NCBI GenBank assembly: GCA_026225945.1
Contig: JAMJFZ010001089.1
Coordinates: 7,996,001 to 8,060,000 of the forward strand
Length of the DNA stretch: 64,000 bases
DNA from: Cricetomys ansorgei
Taxonomy: Eukaryota; Chordata; Mammalia; Rodentia; Nesomyidae
Reading direction: 5' to 3'
Under the pieces are notes generated by a model. That model did not search any database. It saw only the letters and a program-made list of their open reading frames with translations, and had not been told where the DNA came from. A program made the translations under genes and the position numbers. Of this stretch, positions 23,095 through 34,344 are shown one piece after another. Numbering within the stretch: the first letter of the stretch is position 1; the number at the start of each line of letters is the position of its first letter.

Positions 23095-25133
23095 CATACA
23101 AAACAAATACTTGTGCATTAGGATGGATTCAAATATACAAATGAAAATTTGTGTAGGGTGACACGGTAACTTGTCCCATCTATCTTTATTCCACAATTCA
23201 GTCCCCAAACAAAAAGCAAAAGTGCTTTTCCTTATAAAACTCAAGATCCATTTAAAAGAAGTAGGGTGGTTTCAAGGGTAATGTTATTGACTCATGCTTT
23301 ACAGGGCTCTGCAAACATTGAAGTTTGAACAAAGCCAAATTTTCCAGCTAAGATCTCAAACTGAAACCAGAAGCCATGGTTAAGAGAACAGAAATAGAAT
23401 TGACAACCCAAATGCGTCAACAGCCATGAAGATTGACATCAGCGGGTCTGGGGTGCTATTACTTTTCTTTATTCCAAAGGTGAGTAGGTGTTTTATAATT
23501 TTAAATGTTTAAATGCTTTGTGTTTTTTTTTTTTAATACGTTCTTTTTAACATGGAAAGAGATTTTTTACAAGGATTAAAAAGTTGTTAGTTCCAGCAAA
23601 TTTTAAATGGTGCTTGTGGCTAAAAGACAGAAGTCTCCAGAGAGACAGCAGCTATCTTCAGGAGGGATTGTGATTTGGGGATTATTATGATGAATGTGGA
23701 TCTGGGGGTGACAGTCTACAGAGCGGACTGGCATGGAGCTGTGCCACAGCCAAGCTCCACAGGGACCATCTGGCAAGGGTCTCCTTGGCTGATGTTGGAA
23801 GGACTTCCAGGAGGATTGTGAGGAACATGGGAGAAGAGATGAGCTTAGTCTCTGAACACAAGATGCAGCTCCACCCAGACAGTGCTTTTCCATCACCCCA
23901 GGCAAAGCTGCAGATGTCATTATCTCTGCAATGGATTTGTGAGCCCAGGACAGACTAGGCAGGTTAATTTGTAGAATAGTTTGCTTTTGCCAATGAAAGC
24001 GTAAGCTACAAAATTCCTGTTGAATCAGTTTCTCCTTCCACCCTGACTTCCCCTGGAGCACTGGCTGCCCTCTGCTACAGAACGCACTTGATTATCAGAT
24101 TATTAGTCTGTGGGCATTCAAACCCTTTGAATTCTTTCAGTGCCAGAATTTAATTTTTATTTTATTTTTTTAACAACTTCAGGGCCTTGCCAGTACCTGG
24201 TGCCTTTTGTAGCTCAAAGTGGTTCAACACTGAGACATTAATGGTTTTTTTTTTTTTCCTCGTAGTTATTCAATGTTTAACAAATGAATTCTCTATCAAT
24301 TACTTCATTCTTTTACCCTCTTCACCAGGGATGAATGTTCCAAGAGGAAAGTTAATGTTTATTTCATGACATTCGCATTTTGCAATGTTTGTTGAAATGT
24401 TGGGATGGTTAATTAGTCAGCTATTTGCCTTGATACCATAGGGTCTTTCCCAGTGTGTTTCAACCCCTCAATCTTATAGAGACCAAATAATAATAACACT
24501 ATGCTTCATTTCTTCCAATGAGTTAATTAAAGTTTTGAACATCTTTTAAATATGAGAATGCAAGTTCAGACTGAAAGTCTAAAGAAAACCATGCTCAAAA
24601 TCAGATTAGACATGACAGGGGACACCAAACACAAAGCAGAGGATGAAAGGGTGAAGACCCCTCTTTTCAGACACCCCTTGCAGACACAGGAATATCAAAA
24701 GTCAACTTCCTCTGGCACAAATGGTGTGGTCCATAGTCAGTAATGTCCCAGTAGGCAAGGAACTTAGAAAACTGAAAAGGAGACAATTGAGATGCTATCA
24801 TGGAAGATCTGCAAGCTGCATGTAACTCACTGTAAGTCCTGGTCTTCCGTGAATGGACGGAAAAAAAAAAATCAACACTGCTCTTTCAGTAAATGACCAA
24901 GAATCCACAAGTTGCTTATAACAAATTGTAAGGTTAAAGAAGCAAAACCTTGAAGCTGAAAATTGGATGGATAATGATAAAGCTGTTGTTTATGCCTCCC
25001 TGAGCCAAAGTTAGCACAACTAGAAGGTAAACTAACAGTAACAAACGTGGTTAGTTATTGTTCCTTCCTATCTAGATACATCCTAAGTTCTAGGCCACCC
25101 AGTAGCTGACTCCAAGGCTATAACAACAGAATT
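23095..25133. other. Unique sequence with no supported gene
   Basis: Contains the longest stop-free stretch of the window, minus strand 23603-24061. No known protein domain is recognisable in it, so I do not call a gene. Confidence 0.45.
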
Positions 25134-25204
25134 AATTGTGTGTGTATGTGTGTGCATGTGTGTCTGTGTTTGTGTCTGTGTTTGTGTCTGTGTGTCTGTG
25201 TCTC
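25134..25204. repeat. Imperfect (TG)n with a TGTGTCTGTGTT-type higher-order unit
   Basis: TG-rich array in which the 12-bp unit TGTGTCTGTGTT recurs. Confidence 0.85.
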
Positions 25205-26399
25205 CTTTTCAGTTGGCCCCAAGAAATAGAGCAGTCTTTCATGCTCCTGTGGCCTGGAGAGAAGGGTGATTTTTCTACCCTTTCAATAAAAGCAAGGAAC
25301 AAATCCTCTGGCACCAAGTACTTTCTCATTCCCTGCTGTGCCCACCCTGCCTTGCATGGTGCATGGTTTCTACCTGAGGCTATTAAAAGTACAGCCTTCT
25401 CTCTTTCTCTTTTCATCTCCTACATCCCAGCAGCTGCCAAGGTCACTAGCTTGCCTCTCTTGTTCCTTTTCTGACAATGAATTGTCCTTGGGTCCCTTTT
25501 GGGGTGCTTTTTAACATTCTTTCATCAACATGAACAAGAACTACAGAAGGGAACTCTGGGTCCCTGAAGACAGAGTCAACCACAGTGTTGTTGATGAACA
25601 CTGTCCAAGGGATGATGGGAGAAATCTCGAATGCCACTGAATATTCTCTTTCAACAAATAGTCCTTTCTGAGACTCAGCTATGCCATCTAACTGTTCCAA
25701 AGAGACATTTTCACTTTCTGATGATTCAGTGACATTTTGGCTTTACTGCCACTGTAATTTAGCTTTAAAAAAAAATCTTTTAGAAAAAGTGAAAAAAATG
25801 TCCTTTTCTCTGTATAGTTTTTTCCTGCACAAACATATCTCAGTTTTCATCGGCTAATCCACTATTGAATATATTATTTCACCTCAGCTACCGTACCAAG
25901 GCCAGTTTAACTTCCAGCATTAGTGCTCATCTCAGCTTGTTGCTGTAAAAACTAATTACAGCAAGAATTGCTGCATGCCCTGTCCGAAGCTCGACAGTAG
26001 ATACCACTTAGAGTCAAGAAATACATGAAGCTGGCTTCACTACTTTCCGAGGGAATAAAACACTATCGAGTGGATGGAGCCTTCAGAGCTCGACCTTCCG
26101 ATGTCTCAGGATCTAGCTGAAGGGAATGACACAGAAAGTGAGCAAAAAGTCAACTAAGTACTAAATTTTCCTTTAGCTTTTCAAACACTTTTCAGGAGAG
26201 TAAAGAAAACTGGTGCTTGGTACATAAGCATGCCAAAGATCCTCATTGTCACAGAGAACTATGAATTAAAACTTGAAACATGGGTGATTATCAGGCATCA
26301 GGAAACATACAGACTAAAAATGTAGGTGTATTGGAAGACTATCATTTAATTAATTTGTTCTTCAACTATATAAAGTATTGAAATGCCCGTGATTATGGT
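25205..26399. other. Unique sequence, possible decayed coding fragment on the minus strand
   Basis: A minus-strand frame is open from about 25735 to 25446 (see findings). The rest shows nothing recognisable. The 26205-26335 part may be old L1. Confidence 0.35.
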
Positions 26400-26985
26400 A
26401 AAGAATACGTTCATGATTCCACCAACTGTTCTATGTGCTGAATTCTCCCATCTTCCAGACTCACATATTCCACCTCCGGGCAACCATTGATCCACTTTAT
26501 CATGGAACGATTGGTCTGAGGTCTCTAAACTTCCATATAAATGGAATAATATAATATGGAATCCTTTTTTTTTTTTTGCTGCTCTTTTAATTGGAATAAT
26601 AATTCTGAGATCCACCCATGCTGTTGGTAGCTCTACTCACCAGGTCCCATTCATGCCTTTAATTGCTGGATACAGTTCCATTGTCTGACTGTATCACAAG
26701 ATTTTGGCCACTCACTTGTTGAGGGTCATTTGGTTTGTCTCTAGTCTAGGACTGTTGAAATAGAGCCACTGTGAGCCATCATCTAGAAGCCTCTTTCTAA
26801 TACATACTTGAATTTCTCATGGATGTTCTAGGACTTAAATGGATAGATTAGATGGTAAATAAATATTTCTTTAAGAAAGTGTATGTTTTCCAGTAATTTA
26901 TAATAACTTTGTTTTGCCACCATCGATGTAAAGGCCAGTTGACACACATCCTTTCCAACACCTGGTATCATCCTTTTTCAAATTA
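26400..26985 (-). mobile_element. Old L1M/HAL1-like 3' region
   Basis: The + strand shows GGGCAACCATTGATCCACTT, CATATAAATGGAATAATATA, TGAGATCCACCCATGCTGTT, GGATACAGTTCCATTGTCTG and CATCCTTTCCAACACCTGGT, the antisense landmarks of old mammalian L1 3' ends. Confidence 0.75.
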
Positions 26986-26997
26986 GACATTCATCAG

Positions 26998-27128
26998 AGT
27001 TCCTCTGTTGTAACTCTGGCTGTCCTGGAATTTACTCTGTAGACCAGGATGGCCTCGAACTCAGAGAGATCCATCTGCCTCTGCCTCCCAAGGGTTGGGA
27101 TTAAAGGCGAGCACAGCCACCACCACCA
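26998..27128 (-). mobile_element. B1 SINE
   Basis: The + strand carries CTCTGTAGACCAGGATGGCC, TCGAACTCAGAGAGATCCAT and CTCCCAAGGGTTGGGATTAA, the reverse of B1. It separates antisense L1 on the left from sense L1M on the right. Confidence 0.9.
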
Positions 27129-27139
27129 TCCTGTTGCAG

Positions 27140-27334
27140 TTACTACTTTTAAAAAGAGGAAATAATTGGTATTGGGAGAATGGGGGAAATTTCGGACCCT
27201 TGTGCCCTTGTTGGGGGCAATGTAGAGTGGGTAGAGCTGCTATGCAAAACAGTGCAGTGGTCCATCCTATTGTTCAGCAATTTCCTCTGAGATAAAACCT
27301 TGTACCTTGGAAGGAGGCTAGTGAAGAGGAAAGA
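27140..27334 (+). mobile_element. L1M ORF2-end fragment, part 1 of a split element
   Basis: ATAATTGGTATTGGGAGAAT, CGGACCCTTGTGCCCTTGTT and GCAAAACAGTGCAGTGGTCC correspond to the L1M segment 'acaagtgttggcgaggatg...gaacccttgtgcac...aaaacagtttggcggtt'. It is interrupted by the LTR at 27335. Confidence 0.7.
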
Positions 27335-27905
27335 TGTCCTAAGAAGAAGCAAAACATTCCATTCTGCTGGGAAATGCTATAAGTTCAACTCAAAAGCTTC
27401 TGGAAGTAACTGAAACTGATTAGATCCAATATACATCTCAATCCCCATATGTATAAGATGTAAGGACTGCTGAAAGGCATGGTCAGAGCAGTCAGGCTGT
27501 TTAGAAGACATTCAGATGAGCCACACTGACTGGAAGAAGCTCAGATCAGTCATGCTGTGTAGAAGAAGCCAAGAACAGTCAGCTCTCTGGAAGACGTAGA
27601 GACCCATCAAGCTTCCTGGGAGTATCTGACCTAACGAGCTGCCTGCAAGCCATAGAGTGAGCCCCAGGGTCCCGCTTTCACAATTTAACACCAATGGTGG
27701 GGTTACCTTTTGGAGATGCACTTGTCTTTAAGTCATTTCTCTTCCTGTAAGTGCCTCCTCACTCAATTTTCTGCAAGTAATCCCAATAAAACTCATCAGT
27801 TCACCAGGTTGAACTTTAGTGGTATCTGTATTTTGGTGTATCATCAGTTTCATATCTGTGCAGAGTAGATGTTTGTTCCTGTCTCTCCAGGAATACTGTC
27901 ACACA
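27335..27905 (+). mobile_element. LTR copy A, inserted in L1M
   Basis: Begins about TGTCCTAAGAAGAAGC and ends CTGTCACACA. It has a poly-A signal in CCCAATAAAACTCATC at about 27780 and shares with copy B the blocks GAACTTTAGTGGTATCTGTA and CATCAGTTTCATATCTGTGC. Probably a rodent medium-reiterated (RMER-type) LTR. Left boundary is approximate. Confidence 0.6.
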
Positions 27906-28740
27906 ATTCCTCAAAAAATTAAAATAGAAGTGTTATAAAAGGGGTAAGGGGGGAGAGAAGACAATGGATGGTAGAGAGGAGAGGAAGAGAATGACCAACA
28001 AAAACAAATGTGGAGAAAAGTGCCATAATAAAAGCTATCACTTCATAAGATAATTTGAATCATATGATAATATGAATTAAAAAAATGTATCTAAAAATTT
28101 AATAATTACTATGTTACCCAGCAATTCTATGTCAGGTATAACCTTAAAACAAATGGGTCTTGGAACAAATTTCAAAAGGAAAAGCAGTTCTCAGAGATTT
28201 ATGCCTATGTTCTCAATAGTATTGTTGACAATGGTCAAAAGATAAAAGCAACTCATATGCATAAATGGTGGATGGGTGGATGGATGGGTGGATGCTTGGA
28301 TGCATGGATGCACTGGTGCATGGCTAGATGCATGGAAAGACACTGGAATATTATTCAGCCTTAAAACTGAAGGAAACTCTGACACATGCTGTAACATGAT
28401 GATTCTTCAAAACAATAAGCCAGGATATGCTGGAGGTGTCACCATGGTGGCATGGTAGCCTAGTATGTGTGACACCCTGACTCCCATCCCCTAAACTGAA
28501 AAAAGAAACATCACACTAAGCAAAATAAACAAATCCTAATAGAGCAAATTTTGTTTGGTTTCACTTATATGAAATGCTTAGATAAGCCAAAGTAGACTTC
28601 AGCCAGATGCCAAAGGAATAGAGGCTGCCAGGGGCTGGTGGCAGGATGGGGAGAATTCTAGTTTTTTTAAGATGAAAAGTGCTGAATAGACAGAAGAGCA
28701 GTGATGAAAAAAACAAGAGCATTTCATGCCACTGAGACTA
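27906..28740 (+). mobile_element. L1M ORF2/3' UTR, part 2
   Basis: CTCAAAAAATTAAAATAGAA, CCCAGCAATTCTATGTCAGG, GGAATATTATTCAGCCTTAA, ACATGCTGTAACATGATGAT and GCTGCCAGGGGCTGGTGGCA are in L1M order. A (GGAT)-rich array has grown at 28267-28337. Confidence 0.85.
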
Positions 28741-29296
28741 TGTAGCATTTTCCACTCAGACTGAAATATTCTATCCTGCAGAGAAGCTCTTTAGCACAGA
28801 AAGTAAACAACTCAAACTAGCTTCAGGAAGTCCCTGAAACTGAACAGACTCACTAGCACCTCCTTCCCCAAGAGAACTGCTGAGAGTCACTCTCAGATGA
28901 GCCAAGATGCAAAGAAGACTGTCAGACAAACCTGGTCATCCAGAAGGAGCAGAAACCTATCGAACTGCTTAGAAGAGACTCCAACAAACTGAGCCATGAG
29001 GAAACCCATTGAGCTGCCTTCAGGCTGTTCAGTGTGCTCCACATTCCCAGGTATTTTATGAGATATCCTCCATATTGGGGTGGACTTTGGTGATGCAGCT
29101 GATTCTTCAGTCATAGCTAAATAACCCTTCACAAAGATTCCTGTAAGTAACCCAATAAAACTCATTTGTTCACCAAGTTGGACTTTGGTAGTATCTGTAC
29201 TTTGGGCTATCATCGGCTCCCTCTCTGGGCTGAGTAGGAGTGTGTGTTTGTGTGTGTGTGTTTTGTATCTCCCTAGGAAAAGTTTGTCAGACAACA
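28741..29296 (+). mobile_element. LTR copy B, inserted in L1M 3' UTR
   Basis: TGTAGCATTT...CAGACAACA with CCCAATAAAACTCATTTG at about 29152. CTGAGA occurs on both flanks (28732-28737 and 29297-29302), near the expected target duplication. Same family and orientation as copy A. Confidence 0.7.
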
Positions 29297-29375
29297 CTGA
29301 GATGTATACTTAAAATGGTTATGATGGCAAATTTTACATCATGTATATCTTGACCCAGTTAAAATAATTAATCCC
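29297..29375 (+). mobile_element. L1M 3' end, part 3
   Basis: GTATACTTAAAATGGTTATG and GGCAAATTTTACATCATGTA match the L1M 3' terminus ('tacacttaaaaatggtta...aattttatgttatgtgta'). Confidence 0.85.
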
Positions 29376-29379
29376 CCCA

Positions 29380-30288
29380 AAAAACTCCCAGAAAACCCCT
29401 CACTCACCCATTCTTTTGCTCTTTGAAGTCAGTGTGGATGTATTGAGCAGAATATCCTGACTCAGACACAGTTTGGAGGAGGCAATAGTCAAGTTTTGGG
29501 ACTTGACTCCCAAACACCTGAGTGAGTCTCTGCTCTGTCAAATACAGTAGTCACACTTTCTCTGGCAGGTACGGCTGAAATACTCTAGAGAGCAGAGAAG
29601 AGAGGGAAATAAAGTCGTACAAGTCAGCTTATGAACCCTGACTTTTATGATTTAAGAAAAATGTTGTGTTAAATTGGAGGAAGGAGTGAACAGGGCCAGA
29701 TAAATGGTTGACTGTGAACAGAAGTTTAAGGTGGACAGTCTGAAGCTGACCTGGTTCTTCTCTCTTCTGATTGACTAGTCGTATAGGGAGGTCCTCCTTA
29801 AATCTGTCATACCCTGACCACTTAACCACTTACTAAGGTTCTTTCTCTGTACTTACATTTTTATTATCTCTCTAATGGTAATAATGACCAGAAATGGCTC
29901 ACAGAAGGAGGAATGGGGTGGGTCATGGTGTTTGAAGCAATTGACCTTGCTATCTGTTACTCAAGAGTTTTATCAAGGGAGCATATCACCATAAGGTATT
30001 CCATGCCTCTGGTCTTCACAGTTTGACTGTAAATGGGGATCTGAATGCAGTACACATTCTGAAATACTCAACGTGGAGTGAGACAAGACTTTCCAAGGCT
30101 TTGAATGATACATTTTACCCATGGACACATTTTGAGCAGCAAGGCATTAGCTCATGGGGTTCACAGTATGATCCACTTATATCTTCACTTTCTATAAGCA
30201 GAAAGTTAGAAAGTCCTAATTATGTCCCATTCATGAAAATGCAGATATTATGATTTTGTTAATGTTAGGAGGGGAGGAGATAGTTACA
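29380..30288. other. Unique sequence, no gene seen
   Basis: Nothing recognised. Confidence 0.4.
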
Positions 30289-30289
30289 A

Positions 30290-30598
30290 GATGGCTCCTA
30301 GTAGAAAGGCATTAGTGTCACAATCTCCAGAAAGAATAGACATATCCTTGGATGGCCCTGGTTAGTCTTTCTGAGAAGGTTATTGTAAATGAGCAAGCCC
30401 GGTCCCTGCCCCATGCTCTGACTCTCTCTCACATGCACTCCCACGATAGTGCCATCCACTATGTAATGCAACTAGAGGTACACTCGTTAGAGCTATTGGC
30501 ATGTTATTTTGACTTTTAGCCTTTGGAACCATAACCTAAATAAACTTCTTTATAAGGTATCCAACCACAGGTATTTCTCTATACTAACAGTAATGAAA
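30290..30598 (+). mobile_element. Old MaLR-like LTR 3' part
   Basis: GCCTTTGGAACCATAACCTA, AATAAACTTCTTTATAAGGT and CAGGTATTTCTCTATACTAA match the MLT/MST 3' landmark series ('gaactgtgag', 'aataaac..cttta', 'caggtatttctttatagcaa'). Confidence 0.6.
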
Positions 30599-30599
30599 A

Positions 30600-32535
30600 A
30601 CAAGAGTAATACATGGAATGGTAGATATCTTAGACACAACTTTGCCATCTCATAAGCGAGAGAAAGAGAAGCCCAGAGCTGAAAAGTGTCATGACTAAGG
30701 CCTGAAAACAACAGATGGCTTAATGCTTACACTTATCATGAGCACAGTTACCAAGGGCACTCTTGACCTATGTGTCCTCTGAACATACATACTGACTAAA
30801 AAAGCTCATGAACGGAGAGTCAACAGCTACACTCCAGGGAAAAGTCCATGGAGATCGCATTACTCTTTCTGATCTGTGATTTTCTACACCTTTGCAAAAG
30901 AACAGAGGCGAGTGACTATATTTTCTATCTTAGAATATAAGGAAACATTTTCTGCAAAGAAATTCCAGCTATCGTTAACCCCAAAATGATTTTCTCTCTT
31001 GGAACATTAGATTAACATGTGCCCAGGGTTAAACTCTTGTCTTTTCCTGGCCTTTCCACCTCTGAATCTTAGACATCATTTTCTTACTCCTTAGAATAAA
31101 AGAATGGAACCCTCCAAAAGACGCCAGGGCCATCACATCCTCTCTGAAGAGCAAGCACTGCTGGTGATAGTCACAGCTACCGCCCCGTGAGCCTGTCAGC
31201 TTCAGGGGGTAACTCTCCTGCCATGACTAACCATTGTAGCTTCCCAGGAGTGTGTCAGAAATGTTCCGGTGTAACTGTCGCAGCCCAGTGGGTGCTTCTT
31301 GGCTGTGTCTCCCCACATATGCTATCTTCATGGTGGCTGCTCTCAGAAAGGATTGTAACTCAAGGGAATCTCTTCACAGATTCCAGTCTGGCTTTAAAAC
31401 AAGGAGCTCTCAAACATGTCAAATCAGAGAAGCAGACGGTGTCTCTATTTTTGAGGTACATTTTCCCCTGGGTTTGTGAAGGTGTCTCCTGAGAGGACTC
31501 TTCCCTCCCACATCCATGAGTTTGATGGCTTACGAGTTGGGAAGCAACCTGGAAAACAGACACACAATTTAATGAGGTTCAGGTTGAATCCAGAGGGTGG
31601 GGGAGGGGCAGTACAGTTAATGTACACAGCATGTAGCATTAGTCGAATACTTCTGTTGGTTGCCATAGGAATGAGAAGACTTTTGATTTGAAATCACAGT
31701 TCTTCTAAAGCTATGTTTAAATTGAGATGCTGGAATCTTCCTGTTTACCACTACCAGCTTTTGAAATCAAGGACTCTTTTGAAAATGCAGTTCAAATGTT
31801 TTCCCTGCCAAAGGAGGTTTCACCAACCTCAAAAATGCCACTCCCAAGGCCCTAACAGTGGAAGAACACAGACTTCTTTCAATTACTTTGCACCACACAC
31901 TTCCCAAGCTTCTGAGGTACAGTTCAGTTCTGCTATTTGTCCTTCCAAGAAGAGCCTGAGAGACCCACAAGAGTGCAGAAGGGACAGCTCTGCATGCAAA
32001 GCAATTGGCATAACGGTGGTGTGGAAGCACGTTTGAAAAATCACACAATTGGTTTGTAGCCAACAACCTTTGACCTCATTTTCAAGATTACTTATTTGAA
32101 ATATGACGTATGTGTTTCTTTCCCTATGGAGCAGTTTTCTCATACTTTTCGTTGCGAAGTCAAATTTCTGATACAAGAGTGTCAGCCTGTAAATTCAACA
32201 TTGAACACAATGCCATGTTTCATATTGTCTCTTCTTCACCCATTACCAGGTAGATGTATTGTACACCTAACCTGAGAAGGATTCAAGAAGATAAACACAC
32301 TGAGGGTCAGACACTGTACACAAAGCCTTCAAAACATTGGGAATGTCATGCCCTGCTATGACTTACATATGAAGTATCCAGAGACAGCATCATGCATGAA
32401 AGACATGGTACCCAGCTAGGTGATCCAATCATTGAGAGGTGACTGATTTGGCTTGAACCTAATCCACTGATGACTTGATAATTTGATTCATTAATTAACA
32501 GTGGCGGAAACTAGGTAGGGCCAGGTTGAAGGAAG
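30600..32535. other. Unique sequence, no gene seen
   Basis: Several overlapping short open frames at 31187-31690 and 31713-32176 show no recognisable protein. Confidence 0.4.
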
Positions 32536-32897
32536 TGAAAAGTCCACCACCCCTAGTGGTAAAGGCATTAACCTCTCCTCGGTTTAATGCCAAGTACTCA
32601 CTATCCCATAAACCTCTCTGTTTAATGGCGAGTACTCACTTTCCCAGAAATCCTTGTTGCCACGTAACATTTAACAAGCCAATCCAGTGCCTGGGTTCTG
32701 ACCAATCAGAGAGATCCCCTGCACCCTTTAAAAACTTTTACAGGAAGCTTATCAAGGTCAGCCATCTTTTGTGGTGGTGCCAGACCCGAGTGCACTGGTT
32801 TGCTCTTCAGAATAAAGGCTCCTTGCTTTTGCATCAGAATTGGTGGTCCCCTGGTGGTACTTGGGGAGGAAGAGGATTTCAAAAACTGGGCACAACA
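32536..32897 (+). mobile_element. Solo ERV LTR with intact ends and 5-bp target duplication
   Basis: Starts TGAAAAGTCC and ends GGGCACAACA. GGAAG flanks it on both sides (32531-32535 and 32898-32902). U3 has two ~38-bp direct repeats (32570-32609 and 32611-32646) sharing TTTAATG and GTACTCACT. Two CCAAT-type boxes and an AATAAA at 32811-32816 follow. The LTR is 362 bp with no internal region, so it is a solo LTR left by recombination. Family not assigned. Confidence 0.85.
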
Positions 32898-32978
32898 GGA
32901 AGTAAGTCGCCAGGGCCAGACCTTTGAATAGCTTAATTGTGTCTTAATTGAATACCTTAATAGTATCTTTCCCCTGGG

Positions 32979-33169
32979 TGCCTCCCTCTTTTCTTCCTCC
33001 TCCTTCCGTCTCCTTCCTCCTTCTTCTGCCCCTCGTCCTCCCTCTCCTCCTCCCTCTCCTCCTGCCCCTCCTCCTTCTTCTCCTCCTTCCCCTCCTCCTT
33101 TCCTCCCTCTCCTCCTTCTCTTCCTCCTCTTCTCACTTCCTTTCACTTACTTCTTTTCACCTTCCTCCA
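32979..33169. repeat. Long polypyrimidine tract, (TCC)/(TTC)-rich
   Basis: About 190 bp almost entirely C and T on the + strand, with TCC, TTCC and CTCCT units and few purine interruptions. Confidence 0.95.
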
Positions 33170-33180
33170 TATGCCCCGCC

Positions 33181-33335
33181 ATGAGATTTTTTTGCCTCCT
33201 GACCAGCCCAAAAAACATGGCGCCAACTGATGCTGAGTTGAAACCTCTGAAAATGTGAGCTGAAAGATGTATTTCCTTCCTTTCTTGTTTATGCAAGGTG
33301 TTTCATTGCAGGAACAGAAAGCTAACAAATGCACC
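33181..33335 (+). mobile_element. MaLR-like LTR 3' end
   Basis: GAGTTGAAACCTCTGAAAAT, GTGAGCTGAAAGATGTATTT and GGTGTTTCATTGCAGGAACA, AGAAAGCTAACAAATGCACC keep the MaLR-type 3' landmarks. Confidence 0.6.
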
Positions 33336-33339
33336 TCTG

Positions 33340-33615
33340 CCCTTAGTAGGTGAGATCTGTTCATTCACAACTGGTTTTCAGTGTATGCCCTAAGAAGAAG
33401 AAAATTAAGAAAACCTGAGTTCAGCCAACTTTTAATTTCTTGAGAGAAATAATAGATCTACTTTATTGTTCTATTCCAAGCAACTAGTAGTGTCAGGCAC
33501 ATAATGGGTGAAAATCATCTTCTGATTAAACCACTGCAACAAAGCAAGTAGTGCCTGTGTGATAGGCTGTTCATCTGCAAAATAAATAGAATTTTCATTT
33601 GTTGATACATTTTTC
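33340..33615. other. Unique sequence, nothing recognised
   Basis: No gene or repeat seen. Confidence 0.4.
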
Positions 33616-33617
33616 AT

Positions 33618-33745
33618 AAAGCACCTACTATGTATCAAATATCTCCATTATATGAGGCCATTTAAATTTGATAAGGGATGAGATGATCTTTGTGAAATTA
33701 TGCTGTAGCTTGTTACTTGCTTTTACAAACTTCTCTCCAAAAATC
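33618..33745 (+). mobile_element. MIR fragment
   Basis: AAGCACCTACTATGTATCAA is the MIR head landmark ('gagcacctactatgtgcca'), followed by degraded core. Confidence 0.5.
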
Positions 33746-34169
33746 AGAATAGTAAGAAGAATAGCAAATACTCTTGGTGACAATATCTCAGCATGGCCTT
33801 GGTGCTCCCTAGTTTTGCATAGCCCTCTGGGAAGAAAAAAAAGAATGTACTCTCTGTAAGGGAAAATGATCACAATAACTAAGGCTCCTAAGAGGCACAC
33901 CACAACCAGACACACATGAGATGCTTAGCATGTATTAATTAATTGAATATTTACTCTACACAACCGACCTTAGCATACATTAGAGATACAGATAGAATAT
34001 GGTACAAGTGGATTTCATTAGACCAGGACCTGACTTGCAATTAAAGGGATGGAGGTAATGTTTTATCTTATATGGTAAAGGAATGGAGTTTGGGTGGATG
34101 AGATGAAGTCCCTACCTTCCATGAATCTTTGTAGTTGTTTAAGTGTCTAAAAAGTATTTCCAAATAATA

Positions 34170-34340
34170 TCGAACCACAGCACCATCTATGTTTCAAGTT
34201 CTATGTTGTTTACATATATTTGACCTTGATTTTTAATGCAATGGAGCATAGATTGAAGCAGTGACACCCCTCCCCCAAGGTTAGCTTGCTCTGCTGGCTA
34301 GAAATAGCAGCACTCAGATTCCCAAACCAATGTTTTCACT
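34170..34340 (+). mobile_element. MIR SINE
   Basis: TTGTTTACATATATTTGACC, AAGGTTAGCTTGCTCTGCTG, TAGCAGCACTCAGATTCCCA and ATGTTTTCACTACG match the second half of MIR ('tttacatata', 'ggtcacacagctag', 'cagattcgaaccc', 'tttccactac'). Confidence 0.55.
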
Positions 34341-34344
34341 ACGT

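Noticed and set aside
23603..24061. Longest stop-free stretch (152 codons, minus strand) as a gene
   Set aside because: No known domain or family is recognisable, the first residue needs a weak start, no splice or promoter context supports it, and one such stretch is expected by chance in 64 kb on six frames.
28260..28340. (GGAT)-rich stretch as a CRISPR-like or regulatory array
   Set aside because: It is a microsatellite grown within L1M; units are 4-8 bp with no spacers.
27335..29296. A provirus with 5' and 3' LTRs
   Set aside because: The DNA between the two LTRs is L1M 3' sequence in the correct order, not gag-pol-env, so they are independent insertions.
32706..33146. Minus-strand Gly/Glu/Arg-rich frame of 146 codons
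   Set aside because: Translation of the (TCC)/(TTC) polypyrimidine tract plus LTR sequence.
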